Positions 36,204-44,041 of a stretch of 64,000 bases of DNA are shown here, piece by piece. Origin of the DNA: Ferrimonas marina. Its GTDB lineage: Bacteria > Pseudomonadota > Gammaproteobacteria > Enterobacterales > Shewanellaceae. The translations under genes and the position numbers were made by a program. The stretch covers positions 99,437 through 163,436 of the forward strand of contig NZ_FQXG01000010.1 of the NCBI RefSeq assembly GCF_900129905.1. Direction: 5' to 3'. Below the pieces are notes generated by a model. That model ran no database searches. It had not been told where the DNA came from and saw only the letters and a list, made by a program, of their open reading frames with translations. How positions within the stretch are numbered: the first letter of the stretch is position 1; the number at the start of each line of letters is the position of its first letter.

Positions 36204-36269
36204 AGTCCGGCTTTGGCTTGGCGATGATGGCGGGGAGTATAACCCAAGGCTTGCGGCGGTTGCGGATCA

Positions 36270-36300
36270 AAAAAGGCCGGACAATGCCGGCCTTTTTGCT
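36270..36300 (-). terminator. Terminator of the TetR-family gene
   Basis: AAAAAGGCCGG and CCGGCCTTTTT form a stem with loop ACAATG. T-rich tails on both strands make it effective for the minus-strand TetR gene. Confidence 0.85.
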
Positions 36301-36310
36301 GCGCTTCGCC

Positions 36311-37015
36311 TTAGGCTGCGTCTTCGGACAACAGCGGGCTGGCCAGCTGCAGATCCGAATGCGCCAGCGCTTCCACGCAGCGCTGCTGCCAGCCGGCGTC
36401 CGGCTTCGGCAGCCCGGCAGCGGTCAGCATCGCCACCAGCGCTTCCATCATCACCAGGTCGTCGCCCAGCACCTTGGCCGGGGCCAGGGTCTGGCGAGAG
36501 CTTTGCAGCTGGATACCCACCATCAGGGCGCGGCCACGCTCGGCCAGCAGCTCCAGCTGGGCTTCATCCAGCGCACTGTTGGCGGAGGCCAGCACCTGCT
36601 TGAGGGCATCGCCCAGCTCGTTGACCGACTGACGCAGCGCAATCTGGCGCTGATCGGCGGCACGACGCCACAGCTCGCTGTAGCTCACCAGCATCTCCAG
36701 CTGGGCCAGGACCTCGTCCTGCACCAGGCGGGTACGCTCAGACAGCAGCAGAACCACGAACTGTTCCAACGGGGACAGCGGCATCTCCTGAACCTGCTTG
36801 AACCAGATCTGACGACGCTGCAGGGCCACCTGGACCAGCGCGGCCATCATGTCCTCTTTGCTGAGGAAGTGGCCGTACAAAGTACCGACGGAACATTCGG
36901 CAACACGCGCCACATCCGCCATACGAAAATCCAGTGCCCCTTTACTGCGCGCAGTGCTCAATGCGGCAGTGAGGATCCTTTGCTCACGGGATTTGAACAA
37001 TTCCGACTTGTTCAT
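36311..37015 (-). CDS. TetR family transcriptional regulator
   Basis: The 234-residue protein has an N-terminal TetR helix-turn-helix (about residues 12-60: RILTAALSTARSKGALDFRMADVARVAECSVGTLYGHF is split across its helices). A long helical ligand-binding domain follows, with no recognisable signature. The target is unknown. No effector gene is coupled to it; the upstream neighbour is a small membrane protein gene on the same strand. A palindrome that could be its operator lies 146 bp upstream of the start codon. Confidence 0.85.
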   Translation of the reverse strand: MNKSELFKSREQRILTAALSTARSKGALDFRMADVARVAECSVGTLYGHFLSKEDMMAALVQVALQRRQIWFKQVQEMPLSPLEQFVVLLLSERTRLVQDEVLAQLEMLVSYSELWRRAADQRQIALRQSVNELGDALKQVLASANSALDEAQLELLAERGRALMVGIQLQSSRQTLAPAKVLGDDLVMMEALVAMLTAAGLPKPDAGWQQRCVEALAHSDLQLASPLLSEDAA

Positions 37016-37160
37016 CTTTATTATTCCTTTCGATGTTTACCCAACTGGCGGAAGTCCATTGCTCACTCCTTCCGCAGTCCACCCGGGAATATCAAAGCAA
37101 AATCACCTTCATCTATCTGAGGGTCCGATCACAGTAATCAACCAATTATTCTTTTTTTAC

Positions 37161-37178
37161 ATATACTTGCGAGTATAT
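37161..37178. promoter_or_regulatory. Perfect palindrome upstream of the TetR gene, candidate operator
   Basis: ATATACT-TGCG-AGTATAT is an 18-bp element with perfect 7-bp arms, lying in an AT-rich 290-bp spacer that otherwise holds no gene. Size and symmetry suit a TetR-dimer operator. Autoregulation is an inference. Confidence 0.5.
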
Positions 37179-37305
37179 TCTCAGGAAAAGTACGCCTTTT
37201 TTGTCATGGTCGTCCGGATAAAACCGTGTTAGGGCAAACGGTCGCAGCGCAAGAAGAACAGACGAACCAACTTTGTGGTTTGGGGCAAAGAAAGGGAAAA
37301 GGGGT

Positions 37306-37509
37306 TCAGGGCAGGGCCGAGATGGCCAGATAGGGCAGCATGATCAGCAGCCCGGCGGCGCCGAGGATCCCCGGCTCGAAGCTCAGCGCCCCCCGGTAGA
37401 GTGGCTCAATCAGGTTAACGCTGAGCAACAGGGCGTAGGCCACCAGCATCAACCCGAGGGCATACATCCCTTTGTACACGCCTATCCAGCGGCGCCAAAC
37501 AGCATCCAT
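37306..37509 (-). CDS. Small two-helix membrane protein, hypothetical
   Basis: The gene is not recognised. The 67-residue product contains two hydrophobic helices (about residues 12-32 and 45-64) and a positively charged start (MDAVWRRW), suggesting an inner-membrane protein with both ends inside. A GAGGAAG ribosome-binding site lies just before the ATG. It sits between prlC and the TetR gene, all on the minus strand but widely spaced. Confidence 0.65.
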   Translation of the reverse strand: MDAVWRRWIGVYKGMYALGLMLVAYALLLSVNLIEPLYRGALSFEPGILGAAGLLIMLPYLAISALP

Positions 37510-37581
37510 AGCTTCCTCACAACGACCTCATGTCGACGGGCCAAAGTGCAACCTCCGCGTCACAATTGCAAAGGGTGAAAA

Positions 37582-37613
37582 ACGAAAAACGGAGCCAGAT
37601 CACTCTGACTCCG
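37582..37613 (-). terminator. Terminator of prlC
   Basis: On the minus strand CGGAGTCAGA pairs with TCTGGCTCCG (one G-T pair, loop GTGA) and is followed by TTTTT. Confidence 0.85.
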
Positions 37614-37638
37614 CTTCGCTTGGTATTCAGGGGAAAAC

Positions 37639-39675
37639 TCAGCCCTGGATACCGCTGTGGCGCAGTAGCGCTTCGGTGCTGGGCTCGCGGCCACGGAAGG
37701 CGGTGAACAGCGCCATCGGCTCCTGGCTGCCACCCTGCTCGAGGATGTGGTGGAGGAAGTCCGCCCCGGTCTCCGGGTTGAAGATCCCCTCCTCTTCGAA
37801 GCGGGAGAAGGCGTCCGCGGACAGCACCTCAGCCCACTTGTAGCTGTAGTAGCCCGCCGCGTAACCGCCGGCAAAGATGTGGCCAAAGCCATGCTGGAAG
37901 CGGTTGAACGACGGCGCCTTCACCACGGCCACCTGGTCACGCACCTGGTCCAGCATGCTTTGCACGTTGTCCTCACCGGCGTACTCCAGGTGCATGCGGA
38001 AATCGAACAGGCCAAACTCCAGCTGACGCAGCATCATCATCGCACTCTGGTAGTTCTTGGCCGCCAGCATCTTATCCAGCATCGCCTTGGGCAGCGGCTC
38101 GCCGCTCTCGAAGTGGCCGGAGATCTGGGCCAGCGCCTCCTCCTCCCAGCACCAGTTTTCCAGGAACTGGCTGGGCAGCTCCACCGCATCCCAGGGCACG
38201 CCGTTGATCCCGGCGACACCGGCGGCACCAACCCTGGTCAGCATATGGTGGATGCCGTGGCCAAACTCGTGGAACAGGGTCACCACCTCGTCATGGGTGA
38301 ACAGCGCCGGCTGATCCCCCACCGGGCTGGAGAAGTTGCAGGTCAGGTAGGCCACCGGCTTTTGCAGATCGCCCTTGAGGGTGACCCGACGGCCCTGGCA
38401 GTCGTCCATCCAGGCGCCACCGCGCTTGTGCTGGCGGGCATAGAGATCCAGGTAGAAGCTGCCGCGCACACTGCCATCCTGCTCCAGCAGGTCAAAGAAG
38501 CGCACGTCATCGTGCCAGCTGTCGATCCCCTCGCGCTCCACCACCTTGACGCCGAACAGGCGCTCGACGGTGTAGAACAGGCCGGACAGCACCTTATCCT
38601 CCGGGAAGTAGGGCTTGAGCTGCTCATCGGAGATGTCGTAGCGAGCCTGTTTCTGTTTCTCGGCAAAGTAGGTCACATCCCAGGCGTTGAGCGGGCTGTG
38701 GCCAAACTCGCTGCTGGCGTACTCCGCCAGGGTCTTGAACTCGGTCTCGCCCTGGGCCTTGGAGGCCAGGGCCAGTTCATTGAGGAAGCTGACCACCTGC
38801 TCCGGGGTCTGGGCCATCTTGGTGGCCAAGGACTTCTCGGCGTAGTTGTCGAAGCCCAGCAGTTGCGCCAGCTCGTGGCGAAGCTGCAGGGTTTCCGCCA
38901 TCAGCGGGCCGTTGTCGTACTCGCCGGCGTGCGGCCCCTGGTCCGATGCCCGGGTGCTGAAGGCGGTGTACACCTCTTTGCGCAGCTCGGCGTCATCGGC
39001 GTAGGTCATCACCGCCAGGTAGGAGGGAAACTCCAGGGTCAGCAGGTATCCCTCCATCTCACGCTGCTCCGCCGCCTGTTTGGCCGCGGCCAGGGCAAAC
39101 TCCGGCAGGCCTTTCAGCTCCGCCTCGTCGCTGATCAGCTTGGTCCAGGCGTTGGTGGCGTCCAGCAGCTGGTTGGAGTACTGGCTGGACAGCTCGGACA
39201 GCCGCTTAACAATCTCACCGTAGCGCTGCTGCTCCTGCTCCGGCAGGCCGATGCCGGACAGCTCGAAGTCGCGCAGCGCATTGTCGATCACCTTCTGCTG
39301 GGCCGGGCTCTGCTCGCCATAGCCCTCCCCTTGCGCCAGTGCCTTGTAAGCCTGGTACAGCCCCTTGTGCTGGCCCAGCCAGGTGCTGTATTCGGACAGC
39401 AGCGGCAGACAGGCATCGTGGGCGGCGCGCAGCTCATCGGTGCTGACCACCGAGTTCATGTGGCTGACCGGCGACCAGATCCGCGACAGCTTATCCTCCG
39501 CCTCATCAATCGGAGCGATCAGGCTGTCCCAGTCAAAGGGGCCACCGGCCGCCAAAGTCTGGGTAACGGTGTCCCGGCAATGTTCCAGGGCCGCCTCCAC
39601 CGCGGGTTGTACATGCTCCGGTTTGATCTGGGAAAACGCCGGCAGGGATTGAGGATCCAGCAGGGGGTTGGACAT
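37639..39675 (-). CDS. prlC: Oligopeptidase A (M3 family zinc peptidase)
   Basis: PrlC cleaves cytoplasmic oligopeptides, including signal-peptide fragments. The 678-residue protein has the M3 zinc motif HEFGH (residues 469-473), a third ligand region in LENWCWE, and the terminal PSFNRFQHGFGHIFAGGYAAGYYSYKWAEVL stretch typical of thimet-like peptidases. The start at MSNPLLDP was chosen because AAGGAG lies immediately upstream and it matches the family. An upstream extension of 18 residues is unlikely. Confidence 0.97.
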   Translation of the reverse strand: MSNPLLDPQSLPAFSQIKPEHVQPAVEAALEHCRDTVTQTLAAGGPFDWDSLIAPIDEAEDKLSRIWSPVSHMNSVVSTDELRAAHDACLPLLSEYSTWLGQHKGLYQAYKALAQGEGYGEQSPAQQKVIDNALRDFELSGIGLPEQEQQRYGEIVKRLSELSSQYSNQLLDATNAWTKLISDEAELKGLPEFALAAAKQAAEQREMEGYLLTLEFPSYLAVMTYADDAELRKEVYTAFSTRASDQGPHAGEYDNGPLMAETLQLRHELAQLLGFDNYAEKSLATKMAQTPEQVVSFLNELALASKAQGETEFKTLAEYASSEFGHSPLNAWDVTYFAEKQKQARYDISDEQLKPYFPEDKVLSGLFYTVERLFGVKVVEREGIDSWHDDVRFFDLLEQDGSVRGSFYLDLYARQHKRGGAWMDDCQGRRVTLKGDLQKPVAYLTCNFSSPVGDQPALFTHDEVVTLFHEFGHGIHHMLTRVGAAGVAGINGVPWDAVELPSQFLENWCWEEEALAQISGHFESGEPLPKAMLDKMLAAKNYQSAMMMLRQLEFGLFDFRMHLEYAGEDNVQSMLDQVRDQVAVVKAPSFNRFQHGFGHIFAGGYAAGYYSYKWAEVLSADAFSRFEEEGIFNPETGADFLHHILEQGGSQEPMALFTAFRGREPSTEALLRHSGIQG

Positions 39676-39815
39676 GAAAGCTCCTTGATTCTGTCGTGGG
39701 CCCGGGTGCCCGATGGGGCAACGATACAATCGATCTGGGGACGAACAGGAACAACTTCAACCGCCGGATCCTTCGCTACCCTTTATTTCAACACTACAGC
39801 AATGAGGCAAACCCC

Positions 39816-41339
39816 ATGGAAAAGCCGGTGGTCGCCGCCAATCGTCCCATCGAAGTCAAACTGGAAGCGGGCAAGGAGTATTGGTTCTGCCGCTGCGGCC
39901 GCTCCAGTACCCAACCGTTCTGTGATGGCAGCCATAAGGGCACCGGTCTGACACCCCAGGCCTTTACCCCGGATGAGACCGGGGCAGCCTGGCTGTGCCA
40001 GTGTAAGCAAACCGGCGACGAGCCCTATTGCGATGGCAGCCACAAGGCGGTCAGCGACGTCCAGGTTGGTCAGCCCCTGCAACTGGGCGGCGGTGCTCCC
40101 AGTGCCGAGCCAACCCCGGAAGAGCCCCACGTGGCGTTTATCCATAAGCTGGCTCGCGAAGGCGCGGGCAGCCACGGCCCTATGGTGGCGATGGGGGTAC
40201 CACGCCAACGCCTGCCCAGTTGGGATGACATCCAGCTGATGACCGCCCAGCTGGCCCGCTCGCCGTTGCTGGACGGTGCCCCGGTGGCCACCGAACTGGT
40301 GATCGGTCCCCGGGCCAAAAAGCCGCTGGTGCTGGCCCGCCCCCTGCTGGTGTCCGACATGAGCTTCGGTGCCCTGTCGGAAGAGGCCAAGGTCGCTCTG
40401 GCCACCGGGGCGGAGCTGGCCAACACCGGGATCTGCTCCGGCGAAGGCGGCATGCTGGCGGCCGAACAACGCGCCAACAGCCGCTACCTGTATGAGCTGG
40501 GATCCGCCAAGTTTGGCTTTTCAGAGGATCTGCTAGAGCGGGTCCAAGCGTTTCATTTCAAGGCGGGTCAGGCGGCCAAGACCGGCGTTGGTGGCCATCT
40601 GCCGGGCAGTAAGGTGACCGAGGCGATCGCCGCGGTACGGGGCCTGGCCCCGGGCCAGGATGCCATCTCACCGGCTCACTTTCGCGATCTCGCCACGCCG
40701 GAGGATTTCCGCCGCTGCGCCGATCGGGTGCGGGAGATCACCGGGGGGATCCCGGTGGGTTTCAAGCTCTCAGCCAACCACATCGAGCAGGATATCCAGT
40801 TTGCTCTCAATGCCAGTGCCGATTACCTGATCCTGGATGGCCGGGGCGGTGGCACCGGCGCCGCCCCGCAGTTATTGCGTGACAACATCAGCGTCGCCAC
40901 CATTCCGGCCCTGGCACGGGCCCGGCGCTATCTCGACAACCAGAACGCCGACGACATCACCCTGATCATCACCGGTGGCCTGCGCACCCCGGCGGACTAC
41001 GTCAAAGCCCTGGCCCTGGGAGCCGACGGCATTGCCCTGGCCAACAGTGCCATCCAGGCCCTGGGCTGCGTCGGTGCCCGCATGTGCAACACCAACCGCT
41101 GTCCGGCAGGGATCGCCACCCAGGATCCCAAACTGCGCCAGCGGTTGGATCCCATCGCCGGGGCCGAGCGGGTGGGCCGGTTCCTGCAGGCCGCCACCGA
41201 GCTGATGCAGATGCTGGCCCGGGCCTGTGGCCACGATCATCTCGCCCAGTTCACCCTGGAGGACATCGCGACCCTGGACCGCGAACTGGTGACGATGGCC
41301 GGGATCCCCTACGCCGGCCTTGGTGACGGCAGGGAATGA
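39816..41339 (+). CDS. Fusion of two CDGSH iron-sulfur domains with a glutamate-synthase-type FMN domain
   Basis: The 507-residue protein begins with two tandem CDGSH motifs, CRCGRSSTQPFCDGSH and CQCKQTGDEPYCDGSH (within about residues 25-75). Each fits C-x-C-x2-(S/T)-x3-P-x-C-D-G-S-H, which binds a 2Fe-2S cluster with 3Cys/1His ligation. The remainder is a GltS FMN-binding barrel with SGEGGMLAAE, GRGGGTGAAP and GCVGARMCNTNRCPAGIATQ, the last resembling the 3Fe-4S cysteine motif of glutamate synthase. No glutaminase domain is present. It is probably a cytoplasmic electron-transfer oxidoreductase with an unknown substrate. The start follows a GAGG site. The divergent neighbour is prlC. Confidence 0.9.
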   Translation: MEKPVVAANRPIEVKLEAGKEYWFCRCGRSSTQPFCDGSHKGTGLTPQAFTPDETGAAWLCQCKQTGDEPYCDGSHKAVSDVQVGQPLQLGGGAPSAEPTPEEPHVAFIHKLAREGAGSHGPMVAMGVPRQRLPSWDDIQLMTAQLARSPLLDGAPVATELVIGPRAKKPLVLARPLLVSDMSFGALSEEAKVALATGAELANTGICSGEGGMLAAEQRANSRYLYELGSAKFGFSEDLLERVQAFHFKAGQAAKTGVGGHLPGSKVTEAIAAVRGLAPGQDAISPAHFRDLATPEDFRRCADRVREITGGIPVGFKLSANHIEQDIQFALNASADYLILDGRGGGTGAAPQLLRDNISVATIPALARARRYLDNQNADDITLIITGGLRTPADYVKALALGADGIALANSAIQALGCVGARMCNTNRCPAGIATQDPKLRQRLDPIAGAERVGRFLQAATELMQMLARACGHDHLAQFTLEDIATLDRELVTMAGIPYAGLGDGRE

Positions 41340-41400
41340 CAGCTTGGGCCGGAGCGGGGAAGTTGCTAGAGTGGCGGGCCACGCCGACACCGGAGCCGCC

Positions 41401-41628
41401 ATGCGTCACCTCCTTTCCGCCCTTCTGCTGACCCTGCTGCTCTCTGGCTGCCAGGCCGGCCGAACCACGGCACCGGATCAGTGGAGTATCGACCGGGCCA
41501 ACTGCAAGCAGCTGCGTCAGCAGTGCGACAACGGCAGCTACCGTCAGTGGCAGGATGAGTGGGACCGAACCCAGTGCCTGTGCCAGCGCGGCAGTGAGGT
41601 GCACGGCAGCATCTCAAGGGGCCGCTGA
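41401..41628 (+). CDS. Small lipoprotein, hypothetical
   Basis: The 75-residue product has a clear lipobox (LLLSGCQAG, Cys17) and a short mature part with four further cysteines (NCKQLRQQC and QCLCQRG). These could form two disulfides in the periplasm. The family is not recognised. It starts about 60 bp after the CDGSH-FMN gene and ends 8 bp from a convergent outer-membrane protein gene. Confidence 0.7.
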   Translation: MRHLLSALLLTLLLSGCQAGRTTAPDQWSIDRANCKQLRQQCDNGSYRQWQDEWDRTQCLCQRGSEVHGSISRGR

Positions 41629-41636
41629 CAGGCTTT

Positions 41637-42326
41637 TTAGAATCGCATCACCAGGTGGGCACCGACCCAGCTCTGGCCATACTCCGACTCGTCCACCAAC
41701 TCGACGCTGTCTGACAATTGCTGATGCTCCAGCACCATGTTCAGCCCCAATCGAGGACTGAATTGCCAGGCCAGCTCGGTACCTATGGCGGTGTGGTTGT
41801 AGCCCCGGTGCACCTCATCGGCATAGCCATAGTCCAGGCCGACTACCAGGTAGGGGGCCAGCACCCAGTTAGCCCCCAGGGCCCATTCGCTCGATAGCCC
41901 CAGCTCAACGAAGCTACCGGCGGCCTCGGTGCTATAGACCAGCTCCAGGCTGGGTACCAGCCAGGGGTGCCCCTCCCAGGCCACGCCCAGGCTGAACTCG
42001 TTGTCACTCTCCTCGTCCTCAAACATCTCCAACCGGGTGTAACCCAGCCCCAGGGCCCAATCTGCCAGGGCGAACTCGTAGCCCAACCCGAGATTGAGCT
42101 CGTCGTACTCCTGGGTACTGGAGAGCGCCGAACCGTAGGCGCCAGAAACAACCAACCCTGAGGCGAGATCCTGGCTGCCCTCCAGCCACTGAATGCCACC
42201 ATGCTCCAGGTTATTGCGTCCCTCAGAGACGTAGCGACTGTCCGCCCCCAGGGCAAACTCAAACCCGGCGGCGTTGACGCTGACCAGCCCCAGCACCAGG
42301 GCGGCCCCCATTTGAACTCGACACAT
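41637..42326 (-). CDS. TorF/Gcw_chp-like putative outer-membrane beta-barrel protein
   Basis: The 229-residue protein has a signal peptide (about residues 1-18). Alternating hydrophobic beta-strands follow, ending in aromatic HLVMRF, the usual barrel-insertion C-terminus. FEFALGADSRYVSEGRNN resembles the start of the TIGR02001/Gcw_chp family of putative porins. It is expected in the outer membrane; cargo is unknown. The start with GAGGGAAAC upstream gives the signal peptide. Upstream lies a candidate Fnr-like site. Confidence 0.75.
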   Translation of the reverse strand: MCRVQMGAALVLGLVSVNAAGFEFALGADSRYVSEGRNNLEHGGIQWLEGSQDLASGLVVSGAYGSALSSTQEYDELNLGLGYEFALADWALGLGYTRLEMFEDEESDNEFSLGVAWEGHPWLVPSLELVYSTEAAGSFVELGLSSEWALGANWVLAPYLVVGLDYGYADEVHRGYNHTAIGTELAWQFSPRLGLNMVLEHQQLSDSVELVDESEYGQSWVGAHLVMRF

Positions 42327-42408
42327 ACTGTTTCCCTCTGCGTGCAAACGCGGCCTGCAACCGCAACGTAACTGGGAATCAATATCGTTCTCACAATCTC
42401 TTTCATCC

Positions 42409-42422
42409 CTGATCGAGATCAA
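42409..42422 (-). promoter_or_regulatory. Candidate Fnr/EtrA-type site
   Basis: Read on the minus strand the sequence is TTGAT-CTCG-ATCAG, nine of ten consensus positions of the Fnr site TTGAT-N4-ATCAA. It lies 83 bp upstream of the outer-membrane protein start. Directly beside it, at 42375-42393, is a weak Fur-box-like stretch. Confidence 0.4.
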
Positions 42423-42593
42423 ATCACCGTCACTGCAGGGCGTCGGCGTTCACAGGGTGTGCGCCGGATCACAGCCCAACACGCGCATCCCAGCGGCAAA
42501 CACGATGACGAACATTTTTGCGTCCTTTGGCTCGGGCCCCCGTCTTACAACCAGACACAACAGTTCGGCCCTAACAAGCTAAGGAGTTTTGCC

Positions 42594-43403
42594 ATGTTGA
42601 AAGTGATCAGCTTTACCATCTGCCCCTTCGTCCAGCGCGTCACCGCCTTGCTGGAAGCCAAGCAGATTCCCTACCAGGTGGAATACATCAGCCTGAGTGA
42701 CAAACCCCAGTGGTTTCTCGATCTCGCCCCCAATGGCCAGGTGCCGCTGCTACTGACCGAGCAGGGCGAGGTGCTGTTCGAGTCCGACGCCATCGTCGAA
42801 TACCTTGAGGAGGCCTACCCCGCCCTGCAGCCGCAACTGAGCCCGGTGCAAAAGGCGCAGAACCGGGCCTGGAGCTACCTGGGCAGCAAGCAGTACCTGG
42901 TGCAATGCAGCGCCCAGAGCAGCAAAGACAGCAACACCCTGAGGCAGCGCAGCGAAAAGCTGGCCCGGGCCTTTGCCAAGGTGGAGCAGGTGCTGGATCA
43001 GCATCGCTTCTTTAACAGCGACACCCTCTCCATGGTGGACATCGCCTGGTTGCCGTTGCTGCACCGGGCCGACCTCATCCGTCAGCACAGCGGCTACGAC
43101 TTCCTCGCTGGCTTCCCCAAGGTGCAGGCCTGGCAGCAGGCGGTGCTGACCACCGGTCTGGCCGAGCGAAGCGTCAGTGCCGAGTTCGACCGGGCCTTTG
43201 CCGATTACTACCTGTCGGACAAGACCCTGCTGGGCCGCTGCCAATGGGATTGCCAGTCCTGCGACTGCAGTGCCAACAGCCTGGAGCCAGCCTGCTGTGA
43301 ACCGGCCCAACCGGCGGCAGACATCCAGCGTTGCACCCCGTTGCCGGCAGCCAACGGCTGCTGCGGCAGCACGGGCTGCGGAGACGACAGCCGCTGTGGC
43401 TGA
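42594..43403 (+). CDS. Glutathione S-transferase-like protein with a cysteine-rich C-terminal tail
   Basis: The 269-residue protein has an N-terminal thioredoxin-like GST domain (MLKVISFTICPFVQRVTALLE, CPFV with Cys10, then the glutathione-contact VPLL and ESDAIVEYLEE). A helical GST C-domain runs to about residue 215. A tail of about 54 residues then carries 11 cysteines, including CQSCDC, ACCEP and CCGSTGC. Such tails are not part of normal GSTs and look like a metal- or cluster-binding appendage. AAGGAG precedes the ATG. An RcsF-like lipoprotein gene and gorA follow. Confidence 0.88.
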   Translation: MLKVISFTICPFVQRVTALLEAKQIPYQVEYISLSDKPQWFLDLAPNGQVPLLLTEQGEVLFESDAIVEYLEEAYPALQPQLSPVQKAQNRAWSYLGSKQYLVQCSAQSSKDSNTLRQRSEKLARAFAKVEQVLDQHRFFNSDTLSMVDIAWLPLLHRADLIRQHSGYDFLAGFPKVQAWQQAVLTTGLAERSVSAEFDRAFADYYLSDKTLLGRCQWDCQSCDCSANSLEPACCEPAQPAADIQRCTPLPAANGCCGSTGCGDDSRCG

Positions 43404-43486
43404 GCGCTGCTGGACTCGGCTCCCCTCCCCTGTCAGGCTGGGTGACTCTCACGCTGGTTAGCGAGTTCACAGGGAAGGTGAAAAGG

Positions 43487-43918
43487 ATGAAACAGGTGAC
43501 AACGGGGCGGCGCTACGGCCGTGGTTTGCTGCTTGGGCTGACACTGGTGCTCAGTGGCTGCCAGGGGGTGCAGTTCAGCACCAACCTGGGCCAACTCGGC
43601 CCCAGCCTGGCTGCCAACGCCGGGGTGAAGGAATACGGCCAGGCCCAGCTGAATCGGGATGAAACGGCGATCCTCGGTTCCCTGCGGGGCGAGGGCTGCG
43701 TCGATCGCGGCCCCGGTCTCGGTCTCGGGGACCGCCAACCGCCGGAGTTTGACCGCACCCGCAGCCGGGCCATCGCCGAACTCAAGCATCAGGCGGCCGC
43801 CCTGGGTGGCAACGGCATCGTGCTGCATCGCTGTCAGGATCAGGCCCTGGGCGTGGCAGGCTGCCACTACGCCTCACAATGCGAGGCCACCGCCATCCTG
43901 GTCAGCCGGGATGGTTAA
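43487..43918 (+). CDS. RcsF-like outer-membrane lipoprotein
   Basis: The 143-residue product has a lipobox (LVLSGCQG) after a basic start. The mature domain matches RcsF, the stress-sensing lipoprotein of the Rcs system: GEGCVDR, a helix with RSRAIAELKHQAAALGGNGIVLHRC, then GCHYASQCEATAILV. The four cysteines align in order and nearly in spacing with the four cysteines of E. coli RcsF that form two nested disulfides. No rcsB, rcsC or rcsD lies in this window, so its partner is unknown. An upstream GTG could add three residues. Confidence 0.75.
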   Translation: MKQVTTGRRYGRGLLLGLTLVLSGCQGVQFSTNLGQLGPSLAANAGVKEYGQAQLNRDETAILGSLRGEGCVDRGPGLGLGDRQPPEFDRTRSRAIAELKHQAAALGGNGIVLHRCQDQALGVAGCHYASQCEATAILVSRDG

Positions 43919-44041
43919 CCGCCCAGACCGATAAGGGCAATCCCTTGTTTTCGATGGACCCGACCCCCAGTTGAGAGTAAAACATAGGCCACGCAATTTT
44001 CGGTGCCGCTGCGGCGGCACAACCCAAGTAAAGGATCTCCC

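Noticed and set aside
37747..39951. 734-codon open frame opposite prlC
   Set aside because: It is antisense to a clear M3 peptidase with HEFGH and shows no independent start signal or domain.
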